A DNA stretch of 64,000 bases from NCBI RefSeq assembly GCF_037975245.1, contig NC_092568.1:30767501-30831500 (forward strand), read 5' to 3'. Below are positions 12,213-24,300 of this stretch, piece by piece. This stretch comes from Apostichopus japonicus. Lineage: Eukaryota > Echinodermata > Holothuroidea > Aspidochirotida > Stichopodidae. Each line of letters begins with the position of its first letter. Position 1 is the first letter of the stretch. The notes beneath the pieces were generated by a model. It ran no database searches, was not told the DNA's origin, and saw only the letters and a program-made list of their open reading frames with translations. The position numbers and the translations under genes are program-made.

Positions 12213-14493
12213 CAAAATATCACAATCAATGTTTTTCATCATCAACAGTGCCTGGGAATAATTTTATGTGTATTCCACCATATTACAGCATCGTTACAAA
12301 CGCAGGATTCTGCATTTCCTGGGAAATGTTTTAGCCAGGGATACCAAATCTTCAAACTGCTAACGTTTGACGGTGGCAGCTTTTTTTTTTTTACTCCAAG
12401 TACACACACTCACAACTAGGCCTATAGATGCAAAACAAACCAAAACAGACTATTGAATCAGCATCTTTCTTTCATTTCAAAAGCCACAACTTCTTCTCAA
12501 TAGAAACAAAATTTCTTCCAATCCTACAGATGATTGTTTGAAACGAATAATATCATAACACTCAACCACAAATTGTGTCGCTTTAGTACCAAGCTTACAA
12601 TATCTCCATAACAGAGATTTTCATGCTTAAAATAGTCAATGATGCTAACTGCTAATGGTATGAACTATGTAACAAAAGCGGCTCATAAAAGGTCTTAGAA
12701 AGTACTAGGCCTATTAGGGGCTTCTTCTCCCGTCATCAAGATATCTATACGTATTAATTTACTGATTATTATTTTACACATATTTTGATGCTGGCATTTT
12801 CTGTCAGGACACTCAGTTGACTTTACATCGATTTTCAACAGTCACAGCGTATGCATAGTGTATGCGTATGCATAGCCTCAAACATTTCCACATACACTTT
12901 GTAAGGGAGTTGTATAAAGTACAGTGGTGTGTATTGTATCCCATCCAGTCCTGCATATATGGTCACTAGTCTGCAGCAAAAGTTTTCACTTTGGAATTTG
13001 AGAGTAAGTTTGTTATTGTAAATTGGTAACAGGTTTCATCATTTCCTTTTTTTCATGCATACCATAGACCAATCACTATAGGTTTGCGCTCAAGCTTATG
13101 TGTTTTCAGGGGTCATTATAACTAACAATTGTGTGTTCCTATAGAGCCCAGCATGTTTTTCATGGAGGACTGCAGGGACGAAAGTTTTCTGAGCGGACAC
13201 AAACATTTGCAAGATGAGACGCAACTTTTAAAATCCTAGTAACAATACTGATATTATCACTAATTTGTTGGTAATGGGTTTATTCTACTGGTTGTTTGCT
13301 ACAGTAATTTTTGTCAATATATTTCAAGTGTAGTCTTGGACTATATACAACAAACCCTTTTGGCAATATATCTTTGGTCATAGTTAAGTCAGTCCAGTTT
13401 AAGATAGCCAACTTGTATATATAAAGAGTATTTTTCTAGTCCCCAGTTGTTGTAACTGCTATCAAATAGCAAACCTAAATATTCCTATAGGATCATTATT
13501 TTTGGTCCCATATTTTAACAAACTAAAAGTGGCCAGACGTTTAAAAAAAAAAACTGTCCATAGAGGCTCTTATCCTAGCCTTTGAGGTTTACTAAAATAG
13601 CCCATGAAATATCGCAGTATGGATAGCTTCTTGAAGAGCGGCCGTAAAAAATGTGTGTTGGAGTTTCAGCAAGACTGACCATTACTTGCCATCTAGCATA
13701 TTTGGAGGAAACACTGATGACCTTTAACACTTGAATAAAGAAGAAGTCAGATATTCTAAACTAATGTAAATTCGTCCTTATTTCTCGTCCTCGTTCTTAG
13801 TCTGAATAATACGATTTTTGAGTGTTGAGTGTTGGTGGAATTTACATGTTTGGTACAGCAACTTGAATGTAGTTAACCGTGAAATTGGCGACCAGTTGGT
13901 ACTTTAAAACTATTATATTGCTGAAACAAGCCATTTTTCAGGTCGAAGGGTCTTTTCTTACATACTTAATGGGGGATTCATCCCTTCCTCCCCTCCTCCC
14001 CAAACCACCAAGGCCGAGAAGCAGTATGGCCCCTATACTTCTCCATAGCGAAAATATACATACCCTTGTCACACACAAAAAAAATATCTAATTAGCAAAA
14101 CTACGTTAAAACTTGATATATCGGGCTTTCACCCCAACTGAAAATATCAACCGCACAAATAAGCAAATTTAGTTTATCATAAAAAAAAAATGGTGCACAA
14201 TGATAAAATATTCACCTATAAGGAGGCTGTATTTTAACCTCCCATGGACCTTATTGGTGGATATTGATTAACGAGGAGCATGTATACTGGGGGGGGGAGG
14301 GGTGTCCACCCTAAATCATTTGCTAAAAACAAGAAAGAAGGAGTAATGTTCGAAAGAAATATCACAAGAATTTCTCTTTCTAACATCTATTGTTATGCTC
14401 GAAAGTCACTCAATATCTGAAAATGTTGCAGCTCACAGGCATTCGCCTCTTGGGATACATCCGAAAATAATTTCTTCTTTCTAACTTCCATTC
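12213..14493. other. PRORSD1 3' flank and intergenic DNA
   Basis: The 3' UTR begins here but its end is not clear. Poly-A and poly-T runs near 12380 and 13540, a C-rich stretch near 13982-14005, a G run near 14291. No further exon supported. Confidence 0.5.
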
Positions 14494-14534
14494 AGCCCCT
14501 GAAGAAGATCCTGCTAGGATCAAAACGTCAGGCC
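14494..14534 (+). ncRNA. Hammerhead-like ribozyme motif, decayed copy
   Basis: Core box CTGAAGA at 14499-14505, a stem II hairpin GATCCT-GCT-AGGATC, then AAAAC and GTC followed by AGGCC. The second core box should be GAAA; here its G is A, which in known hammerheads abolishes cleavage. Stem I pairing is also poor. This is one of three copies in the window. Confidence 0.5.
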
Positions 14535-15104
14535 CTCTACATTTAAAACACTATCTTTTTTCAGACTCCTGAGTGGATAAGCAGTTTGCTAACAGTTTTG
14601 TTTTATCCTGATTTTCTCTTTCTAAGGTATATAACTTTGCCTGAAATCATTACGAGTGCCTATAAATATTTGAAACTGCTTGCATCTATCACGGTTTTGT
14701 CCCGCCGGACCTCCAATACCCTCTCTCAGTCATGCCAGTGTATCCAATCTCAAAAGGTCGAACCGGGTGGTAAAAGTTTGGTGTTGCCCACGTAAGTTTC
14801 TAAATTTTATTCGGTACAATATAGTAACCTTATAGTTACATTATTGTTTACAAATAAATACTTGATAGTATTCATGAAATTATTGGAATAGACTAAATAC
14901 AAACTAATTAAGAATGTTTAATGGATGAGTCAAATCGTGCATTCTCATGTATATTGAGATTAGAAATCAGTTCTCTAAGTAGCTATAGGTCTTAATGCAA
15001 GGTTTTGTTGAAAAGCCTACTCTTTGAATTTTGGGGTCAAACTTTAAAGGGGGATACCCCCGGACTGGTGGTCTAATTCTTTCCTGACCGTGTAAAAGTA
15101 AGAG

Positions 15105-15145
15105 GGCCTGACGTTTCGATCCTAGCAGGATCTTCTTCAGAGGCC
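15105..15145 (-). ncRNA. Hammerhead-like ribozyme motif, best copy
   Basis: Read on the minus strand: GGCCT, CTGAAGA, A, a perfect 6-bp stem II with GCT loop (GATCCT/AGGATC), GAAAC, GTC, AGGCC. GGCCT and AGGCC pair perfectly as stem I. CTGANGA and GAAA are the invariant hammerhead core and GTC the usual cleavage triplet. Stem III is only the minimal A-U/C-G pair, as in the motifs described from Penelope-like retroelements, which act best as dimers. It lies 570 bp from, and points toward, the copy at 14494; both share the CAGGCCCTCT continuation. Activity is inferred, not shown. Confidence 0.6.
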
Positions 15146-17258
15146 TGACTGTATTTAAGGAAATACCCCGAATGAACCACTATCTCCCGACTGAGGATCG
15201 TATGTTTTCTTCATTTCTTTACTGGGTCTTCGAAAATGAACTGAATATTCAGTTATACTATATGCATCAAAGACAGCTCATACACGTGCAGAACCCAGCA
15301 ACTATTTGTAGAAAAAGGTTGAAGTTCGGCTTCATGAATCACATTAACTTCACCAACAGAGGAGCTAAATCAGTCAACAAATCAATATTAAAATAAGGCT
15401 ATGCATGGTTAATCGATCATTCAAAATTATGTGGCCGTAGCACTTAATATGACCGTTACAAACGATGTAGCTCAGGTCTATAATTACTGAAGAGAAACAG
15501 TAACATATCTGAAACAACTCCTGACTTTAAAGAGTTACAGGAAACATAATACCCAAATACGATGAATCACTTATATTCGCCGAGTACGGCGATATTATTG
15601 CCAATCTAAGGAAGTAGAAACAAGTGCAAGTTTCTGTTAGTACAGAATCGAATGACTCCTGCGGGACAGAAGATCACATTTTGCAATCATGTTCTTAAAT
15701 TACCGATAAAACAGTTTCCGGGGTTGGGCAATTTGCGTGGGCTGGTCAATTACACGCATTTCCTGTCATCAACAGCTAACTCCTGAGCCGATATCTCGAG
15801 TTACTTAGGGGCAATACATTTTGATATGGGCATTTCAAGTACATGTGAAATAATTTTTCTCGTAATAAACCAGAAATTGTCTGCCATCGGAATAACCAAT
15901 GAAAGTGATTTTTTTTGCTTTCTCTCTCGATCACTCTCTCTCTCTTTATATTTTCATTTATTGTGGTGATCTTGATTTGGATATGATTCCAACTTTACCT
16001 TGAGATGTAAATTTAAGAATAAATTTATGACTATATAGTTTATTCCATAAGGAGATTGATTCAAATTTTCAAGTCGAAATTAGATAAGTTTTTTAGGGGT
16101 GAGGGGTGGGGGAGTCAATTTTCTGTCCCTATTTTCAGGCACATAGCGGTGGATCGCCGTCTTGGGTAGGGGGTAAGGGGAGGGGTGTCCCCTTTTTGAA
16201 AATTTTTGTTTTAAGAAAAGGGCTTAGATGCAAATGGTTCTATCACTTCCATTTATTTACCGTTCATTGCATTCTCTTTAGTATTCCCCCTCCCCGGCCA
16301 TTATCGGCTCCATCCCCCAGGTTCGTGTACATTTAGATTTTCTTTTTTTGCCCTCTTAAGTTTTTCACCTTCGCCCATCGTGTCCCAAAAAATTTCTGTT
16401 GGCCCCTCCCACCTCGTCCAATGGCTACGCCACTGGTCCCTTCCCATCTTGTCCTTTCCTCCGTCAGTCTGGGTCGGCCCTAGACTTACCCATTCTCTCG
16501 TACAAGTCTACGAAGTTCTTCATTCATGGTGACATGGTCATTTCCACTGCCAACGATTAGGCTATGTGTAGGCTAGATGACATTGTTTTCGATGAAAGAA
16601 AAGTGTGGAGCTGGATGGTCTGTACACATAACCACGGAAAACATCGTCTGCTTATGATTGATTCTTAGAATGAACCCGTTTCATTCCAATGTATGTCCGT
16701 TATCTCTAGTAGGAAACAGAGAGGCAGTACCATTATTTCAGCCAGCACGACATGTGAGAAAACACGACATGCATTGTATTTCAGATTGTAACTGACATAG
16801 GTTAGACCTAGGCCTAGCCTAACTTAGGATGGCCTAGCCTAAGTTAGCAGTAAATTAAGCTAGTCCAACGTAGCCTCTCTTAGTAGAGGTTTGGTCAGTC
16901 CCAGCGTATCAATCCTTGTTCATAAGCACACTACTCAGTCGTACTTGTGCGTAGCATTTAAGAATAAGTCAGATCAGAGTCTGCCTTCTGTTACAATTGT
17001 TATTAGGTTATGCATGGAGGCCATAGAAATGGAGTTGCCTAATGCACATGTACTGACTACTAGTACTGGTACATAACTGACGCACCTTCGTAATTGGCAC
17101 ACCTTCAAATATTACTAGCAACGATACAGCAGACAAGCAAAACTTTTTGCAGTCAAGCAGAGTTACATATTTAATGAATTTTATTCCATTTCAGGTTTAT
17201 GCTGATCAAAGTGTGTTTTTTTTTAAGCTTTTAACCCCTCCCCCCCCCCCCAGTTTTG
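15146..17258. other. Intergenic DNA with old transposon edges
   Basis: No supported exon. About 16085-16435 is G/C-run-rich, and ends ATGGCTACGCCACTG, which resembles the inverted end (CAGTGGCGTAGCCAT) of many animal DNA transposons. Short TAGGCCTAG-type palindromic words occur around 16805-16850. Confidence 0.5.
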
Positions 17259-17958
17259 GGAGTAACTATAGAATGCAGGGCCACTCGATGATTCTATCTT
17301 AGCATCCGGATGCGCGGATGCTCAGTCTCACCCAAGTACGTATGTGAGTAAAAAATGTCTAAGTCCAAGTTCTTTCTTTTTGAGTGGATGCTTGGATGCA
17401 GGGTCAAAAATTTCCTAACTCCTTTCCTAGTACGCCCGTGGTGGATGCGCGGATGCGGAGTCAAAATGAAATATGTGATGGAATTTTAGAGGGCGTCATA
17501 CATGTACGGATGCCTTTTAAGAACGACACACTATTGATGTGGCATATCTTCGTACATGCAGGACTTTCAGTATTTGAAATACGTGATGGTTTATAGGGAA
17601 ACTTTCTAAGTCCATTCCTAGTACTCCCGGGGTGGATGCGAGGATGCGGAGTCAAAATTAAATACGTGATGGTATATGGGGAAACGTTTCTCAGTCCATT
17701 CCTAGTACTCCAGGGGTGGATGCGCGGATGTGGAGTCAAAATGAAATACGTGATGGTATATGGGGAGACTTTTCGAAAATTTTCTTAATTCCTTTCCTAG
17801 TACTTCCGTGGTGGATGCGCGGATGCGGAGTCAAAATGAAATACGTGATGGAATTTTAGAGGGCGTCATACATGTACGAACATGTACAGACACACCGCGC
17901 ATCCGCGCATCCGGATGCTGGGAAGAGTTAATGAATGGCCCTGTATTCTATAATTGTA
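17259..17958. mobile_element. Non-autonomous DNA transposon with long inverted ends and internal repeats
   Basis: The two ends are inverted copies over some 60 bp: the left begins near TATAGAATGCAGGGCCA (17267) and continues to GCATCCGGATGCGCGGATGC; the right, read on the other strand, has TATAGAATACAGGGCCA and the same GCATCCGG block. Direct repeats CCCAGTTTTG flank it at 17249-17258 and 17959-17968; the first Cs on the left lie in a C run, so the duplication is safely only about 8 bp. Four copies of a unit with CCTAGTAC...GGTGGATGCGCGGATG lie inside at about 17415-17850. There is no transposase. Superfamily not certain; an 8- to 10-bp duplication suits hAT or Mutator-like elements. Confidence 0.8.
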
Positions 17959-18071
17959 CCCAGTTTTGCACATTTTTTTGGCATTTGGAAATCTTACTCC
18001 CTACAAATAACCAAAATTACCTCTATATAATACCACTACTCTCTGGGCCCTGACGTGTCATAGCTGGGGCC

Positions 18072-18598
18072 GTGTCATTCCGCCATTGGTACATTCCGCC
18101 ATGGCGGTAAAGCACTTTTGTATGGCAGAAAGAGCACATTATTGTGGGTGCACTGTAGGCCTATATGTACTGTATTACCTAGGCCCGCAAATCCACAAAA
18201 TCGGTCATTTGAATCAACAATCAGAATCGGTCTTTTTAATAAACAATCAACTTAATTTGATTTATTCAACCAACTATATTATATATTTGAAGATAGTACC
18301 TTACTAACTTACAATTAAAACTATTCAATCAACATACTGTACATACATTAAAGACTGTATCTATTCCTTAATCTGGTCTTAACTACAATTCAGTCTATGC
18401 GGCGATCCATCACATTTGAAGACAGTGTACCTATCCTTCCATTCGAATCAAAGAAAGTTTCACCGATACATTCCTGTGTAAAATCCATTCCTAAAATGTA
18501 CCTTTCCGCCATAGGTTTCGAGCCTTTCCACAATGGCGGAAAGGATCGAAACATATGGTGGAATGGTATGGCGGTATGTACCTATGGCAGAATGGCAC
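18072..18598. mobile_element. Fold-back / MITE-like element
   Basis: Terminal inverted repeats of 31 bp, 18072-18102 and 18568-18598, match at 27 positions (GTGTCATTCCGCCATTGGTA against GTGCCATTCTGCCATAGGTA). A second internal palindrome (CTTTCCGCCAT / ATGGCGGAAAGG) lies near 18500-18545. No coding capacity and no clear target duplication. Confidence 0.7.
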
Positions 18599-21369
18599 TG
18601 GAACCATCAGAGCTTAGAGCCTCAGAGCATAGCAAACTGCACCACAGTCAATGGATGTATACTTAGGCCTACACTACAGTTAGCTTAACGACGAATGTGT
18701 CAATTTACGGGTACAGTATGAAAGAACTTGACTCGGCAGACATGTTGTGGTCAAATTCTGCTCAATTGAACGTTGCGTAGGCACAGAACAATAAATATTT
18801 TGAGATCATTACATTTCTGAGGAAGTACACATATGAAAAACAAATACAGTTGAGTGATTTGATTTTTCATGATAGACATCGTTAATCAAATCCTTGATTG
18901 CGTCAATTATGAGCCCACCATGCTACCTTTCTTTTCAGGGCATGAAGCTTTGCAAGTATCTGCAAGCTATGATACATCACCAACAATGTTTGCTCTCCAG
19001 ATTTAAAGCAAAAGTAGGCCTAAAGCCGACCAAGACTGCCTTAGTTCTAGGCCTGCAGTTCTATTAGTACTCACCGGTCAGACTCAGAGGGTATATGTTA
19101 TGTGCCATTCATTTGTCTGATTAGTAAAGCTGGTATGCAATATAATTTGAGACTGGTTATAGTTACCAAACTTACCATCTTCAAAATGTGTATTAGAAAA
19201 ATTTAAAAAAGTCAACTTTACTTAAATCTCTCTTTGCTGAAACATACAGGTTAACTGCAGTATGTAGATGTCAGATTTTGAGTAATCGTCCAATTCAGTT
19301 CATGCAGTGCTTCTCATACAAAATGCTTCGATTCAGCACTTTGGTATCCCCGTTGTGGGATCAACAGATTACAGTACCTGAGCATATGAAGCAGGCATTG
19401 TTGCAACCAACCATGAATATTGTCACTAAATTTCAAAGGTGTTGTGACTCGAACAAGTTTTCAGTCTTTCCCCATGTAAATAATATAGTAACTTGAATCC
19501 AGAAAATGGAATGAATCAACTTAAAATGAAGTGACTCATTATAAAGTCATATACTCATATGTACACAAATTGTAATGTACTGTCTGCTTCTAGTTTAATT
19601 CACTAAATTAAAAGTAACTTAAAATACAACTATAAAATGAATGTCAAGCAATATATAATGTACAGAATTCTTTATTAATTCAGATGTGCAGAACATGTGT
19701 GAAACACTTCAAAGTACAGCCTTCAAAGTACAGCCTTCAAAGTACTTTAAGGTCATTTAATTCAATAATTTATGCAGATTTCAGTGTGAAATATACAAAT
19801 AATATTTGCAATTTACTGTCTGCTTCTGGTTTAATTCACTTAATTAAAAGACTTTACTATAAAATTAATGTCAATCAATACATGTACATTATGTATTATT
19901 AATGCAAATGTGCAGAGCGTGTGTGAAACACTTCAAAGTACAGTATACGAACAAAAAAACAAAACCAAACAAACACAATGTTCAACCCAACATTGAACAT
20001 GTATTTTCTCCATGTTCACTTAAAGTGGCAGGCTTTGCTTGCTGAGAAGGGTTTAAGTTGATAGTAATCAATACAGTATTAATATATTAGTATTAAAGCG
20101 CCAGATACATCGGTAAATCAATTTAAACCTTCCAATTGTTCTTAACCCATTCATAAATTTAAGGAAGGTGGAAAAGCAGGAAGGACTATCAAAGCAAAAG
20201 CTCCAGTTTCTTCTTTAAAAAGAAACTGTTAGACTTGCATAAAACCAAAACAATTGAAGAATCTTGAAGAACAATACCCAGGCTTAAAATACATTTGGAA
20301 TAGCAAAACAGGCAAAAATGTTTTTTTTTTGTAAATATCCCAAATTTTGAGGGTTTTCATTTATAAGGCAAAATATCCTCCTGAAATATTTTGTACAAAC
20401 AGGGTGGTTCTATATCTCTGCTAGAAAAAAAAAATCAGATTTTTTCAATGTGACATGTTTTGAGTTATTGGCTGTCAAAGACAACCTCTTTTGAACATAG
20501 AGCAGCTTTGCAAAAATCTTGAGAAAAGCTAGAACCCTGAAATTTGATAAGTTGTTAGAGCTTTACACTAATAATTAAAGTAAAAAGCTCACAGGTCTCA
20601 CATTGTTATGTTGGTAAAGAATTGGCATTAAAGACCCTTCCTCATGCTGAATCACAGCATGAAATAGCAACTTTATCACTGCACAACTTACAAATTTATT
20701 ACATGAAAGCATAGTAATCATTTTTTTGTATTGTTTGGACTGGACATAATACCCTCTGAAAGAATCAAGTATCCTGAAGAAACAGTTTAGGAACAATTTA
20801 TCACTAAAAATAACACATTTTTATGTGAAAACTACCAAAGTTAAACACTTTGGCACTTTTGACTTGACCTAACGCGACAAGGCAATGCTTTTGTAGCCTA
20901 ATATTGTTAGTTTTCCAATTCTATGGGATATAATCTATGAGTGTCTGTAATGGGAAGTTTGTAGGAGTTTTAATTGCTGAGAAATCAGACCTCAAAAGTA
21001 AAGAAAATGGCTTGGTGGGGACAAATTGCAGAATTTCATAGTGTTATAAATCGGCCAATTTTGAAGCAATGTGACAGGAAGTTTCAGAATATGCATATGT
21101 CATGGTGCTCTAATCATGCAATGAGGGTGGTAAATTTTTGGAGAGGGTCCAGCAACAGCCATCAGTGATTTGACACGGAATGACAGACCCATATCAGGTG
21201 TCTACTGTCTTATATAGGGTTCAGCTAGAGGACTGCTTAATAATGACTATATAAGAGCTCAACAATGTGGCGTCATTACAGTTGCAACAATTTACAAACA
21301 GAAATCCTATTAATTATAGTTTGTTCGCATCTTACCTTTCTTGATATATATTGATTGCAGTTAATACGA
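18599..21369. other. Upstream region of the ASB3-like gene
   Basis: No exon could be assigned. A non-coding first exon is likely because an acceptor-like TTGATTGCAG ends at 21360, nine bases before the start codon. The partial duplication at 19565-19945 is listed separately. Confidence 0.5.
19565..19945. repeat. Diverged tandem duplication, 236-bp period
   Basis: ACTGTCTGCTTCTAGTTTAA at 19579 recurs as ACTGTCTGCTTCTGGTTTAA at 19815, and GTGTGAAACACTTCAAAGTA follows in both. The left copy also has a small triplication of CTTCAAAGTACAGC. Confidence 0.8.
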
Positions 21370-24300
21370 ATGGATCCATTCACGTACCGGGACTCTTGTT
21401 CCCCTGTCGGTGCAGCTGCCAGGGAAGGTGACTGTGAGTTGCTCTATCGACTCATCCAGGAAGGGAAACCTATGGATGTACGAGACAATCGGGGCTGGAG
21501 CCCCCTTCATGAGGCTGCAGCACACAATAGTGCAAAATGCATGAAAGTTCTGCTGGCATTTATGGAAGATAGAGAAGGTACTATTTATAGTCATTATTCC
21601 TCGACATCAACCTTCCTTATTTCTGCATGGTTACTAACTCAGTATATGTGTACAGAGTGTAACATACCGTACCATGTTATACCATTATTTTATCTTTTGT
21701 GAATACTTTGATGTGTATGCTCCCTTAAGTTTCTCCTCCCACAGCAGTTGCATAACTTCATACAAATTATCAAGCCCCTCCCCTTCACATCCCCTCCCCC
21801 ACTTTTCATCTGCCTTCCTAATGTCGCCTTAAAACTGACTTCCCGCCATGGATAATAAGATTAAATTGACTCCTTAAATTGAATGGCAGATTAAGTAAAT
21901 GACACTTTTCTTCTATTTGACAAAAGGTCCTTTTCTTCACTTTTCAACATGAAGACTATGTTTGCACTTTCAAAATTTTAAAACCAGCAAACACTTTGTC
22001 ATTTCTTCAGATATCAACTTGCAGACTTTAGAAGGGGAAACACCTTTATTTCTTACTGGAATGTCCAACTGTGATGAATCGATGAAAGTCCTGCTGGAGA
22101 ATGGAGCCAATGTAAATACACCAAACAACATGGATCAAACACCTCTTATGAAGTGTAAGTACCGTATGATTGGGTAGATTCTATCCCCATGTTCGAGGAG
22201 TGTTGATGGTAAAATTAAACTTTTCTCTCTGCTGAGTGAGGTGAGATTATGATAACTGTGGTATCTTGAGTCAATCTGCTGCATATCTTGGTTTTGCTAC
22301 AGCACTGAATCATTGTATTACAGTATGATCAAGGAAAACTTGTTACATATAATGATGTATTTATTTATTTAACTTGGTTAGAGAAAGAAATGAAAACCGT
22401 CTGCAACAATTTGTTGGTGTCAAATGTCATCAGCGTGTGTTAGGTCACTTCATTTTGGTGATAGGTGAGGATGCAGAAAGTATGAATGGGTCTAAGGTCG
22501 CAAAATATCATCCACATTCTATTAGCATTTTAAGACTTTATAGCAGCCTGGTGAGCCTCTCAAGAAGCCGTACATTGGTTTGTTGGTCCTCTTCTCTGAA
22601 CATTCATGATTTGTGCTGCCCATTATGGTGTATGGATGTGAGTTAAGTGCTGTTCAGAAGTATTCCAATTATCAGTGTTTACCAATCTGGACACATTAAT
22701 TCTCATTGTCACTTTATTGCAATTTTGCTTTCACCTGAGTTTCAGAATTGGTTTAATTGTTTGAAACAGTTCATGTCTCCCTCTTGTCAATCTCTTGCCA
22801 ATTAACAATAGTTGACAAACAAGGGTTTGAAGTCGGTTCTGTAAACTACAGTATGGGTGCTGCGTTTTGGAGTGTAAGATTTCCATATTTTTTTGTTTCT
22901 TCCTTCTTCATCAGTAATTAGTAAGAAAGTTGTTAATCCACTGTGTCTGGAATTGTTGATACAATACGGTGCTGACGTCAATGCCCAAATGTGGAACGGA
23001 TGGACCGCCCTCCACGAAGCAGCCTATCGGGGCAACGGGTCTGTAATAAAGCGGCTACTACAAGAGGGAGCTTCACTGGATGCTAAAGATGACTATGACA
23101 TTCAGCCGGTGTTTGCTGCAGCTCAGTATGGCCATGTTGACTGTCTGAAAATACTTCTTGAATCAGGTGATATATCGTTTCATTATTTGTCCACACAGCA
23201 GGTATTAACAAACAAAATACTCTGAAAAGTTGGAAGGTCACCAAGTAGCAATCTACAGCCTGAATCCTTGTACGTTTTATGTTGTGTATCATATCATTCA
23301 ACAATGCTGTAGTAATATACAGTAATATATAATAAGCTGTCGGCTCCCTTAAAGCAACTCTTTGAGTTTACCAAACCCACAATGTATCACCCAGAAGAAG
23401 ATTGTAATTAATCAGAATGAAGATACATTCTCTAGTGTTTGCACAGGTTATCCGGGTACCCGCCTGACGCGATACTACCCGGTTCCTAATTTATTACCCG
23501 AATCCTACGCAAAGTGTGATTTAAAAAAAAAAAAATTGGGCAAACCGACGGTTAGGCAGATTTCCCATTGACTTAGTGTGGTATTAGGCTACCATGTGGT
23601 CGAAGATAACAGCAATAACGAAGGTACCCGCCCGACGCGATACTACCCGGTTCCTTATTTATTACCTGAATCCTACGCAAAGTGTGATTTTTTTTTTTTC
23701 GAACCGATGGTTAGGCAGATTTGCCATTGACTTAGTGTGGTGTTAGGCTGCCATGTGGTCGAAGATAACAACAATAAGAAAGTATTCCATGGATATCTTA
23801 TAACTGTGTCACAATTTCAGCTAATAAACAGATTGCTAGGCTAGATTACCCCATTGACTTAGTGTGGTGTTAGGCAACCATGTTGTCGAACGTAACAACA
23901 ATAATGAAGTATTCCATGGATATCTCATAACTGCGTCACAATTTCAGCGAATAAACAGATGGTAAGGCTTAGCTAGCTTTCTCATTGACTTATTGTGGTG
24001 TAAGGCTACCATGTGGAAGAAATTATGATTTATTCATTCGTTTATTTCATAGAAGGAAAGGCTGACAAGGAATTTTACGAGATGTTAATGGATTATAGAC
24101 AGATTAACTAAAAAATAATAATCGCAAGTGGCTTTTTACTATTGGTTTATTCGAAATGCGATCAAATTGCGCGAATCGCGCAATCTTGCGTCTAATACGA
24201 ACCCTGGGCCTGCATAATAGATAGTAGAAGTAACAACTGTTTAAGAGCTAAATTGGATATTTATATGGTCTGATCCAATAGACGTGGAGAGCAAGCATAA

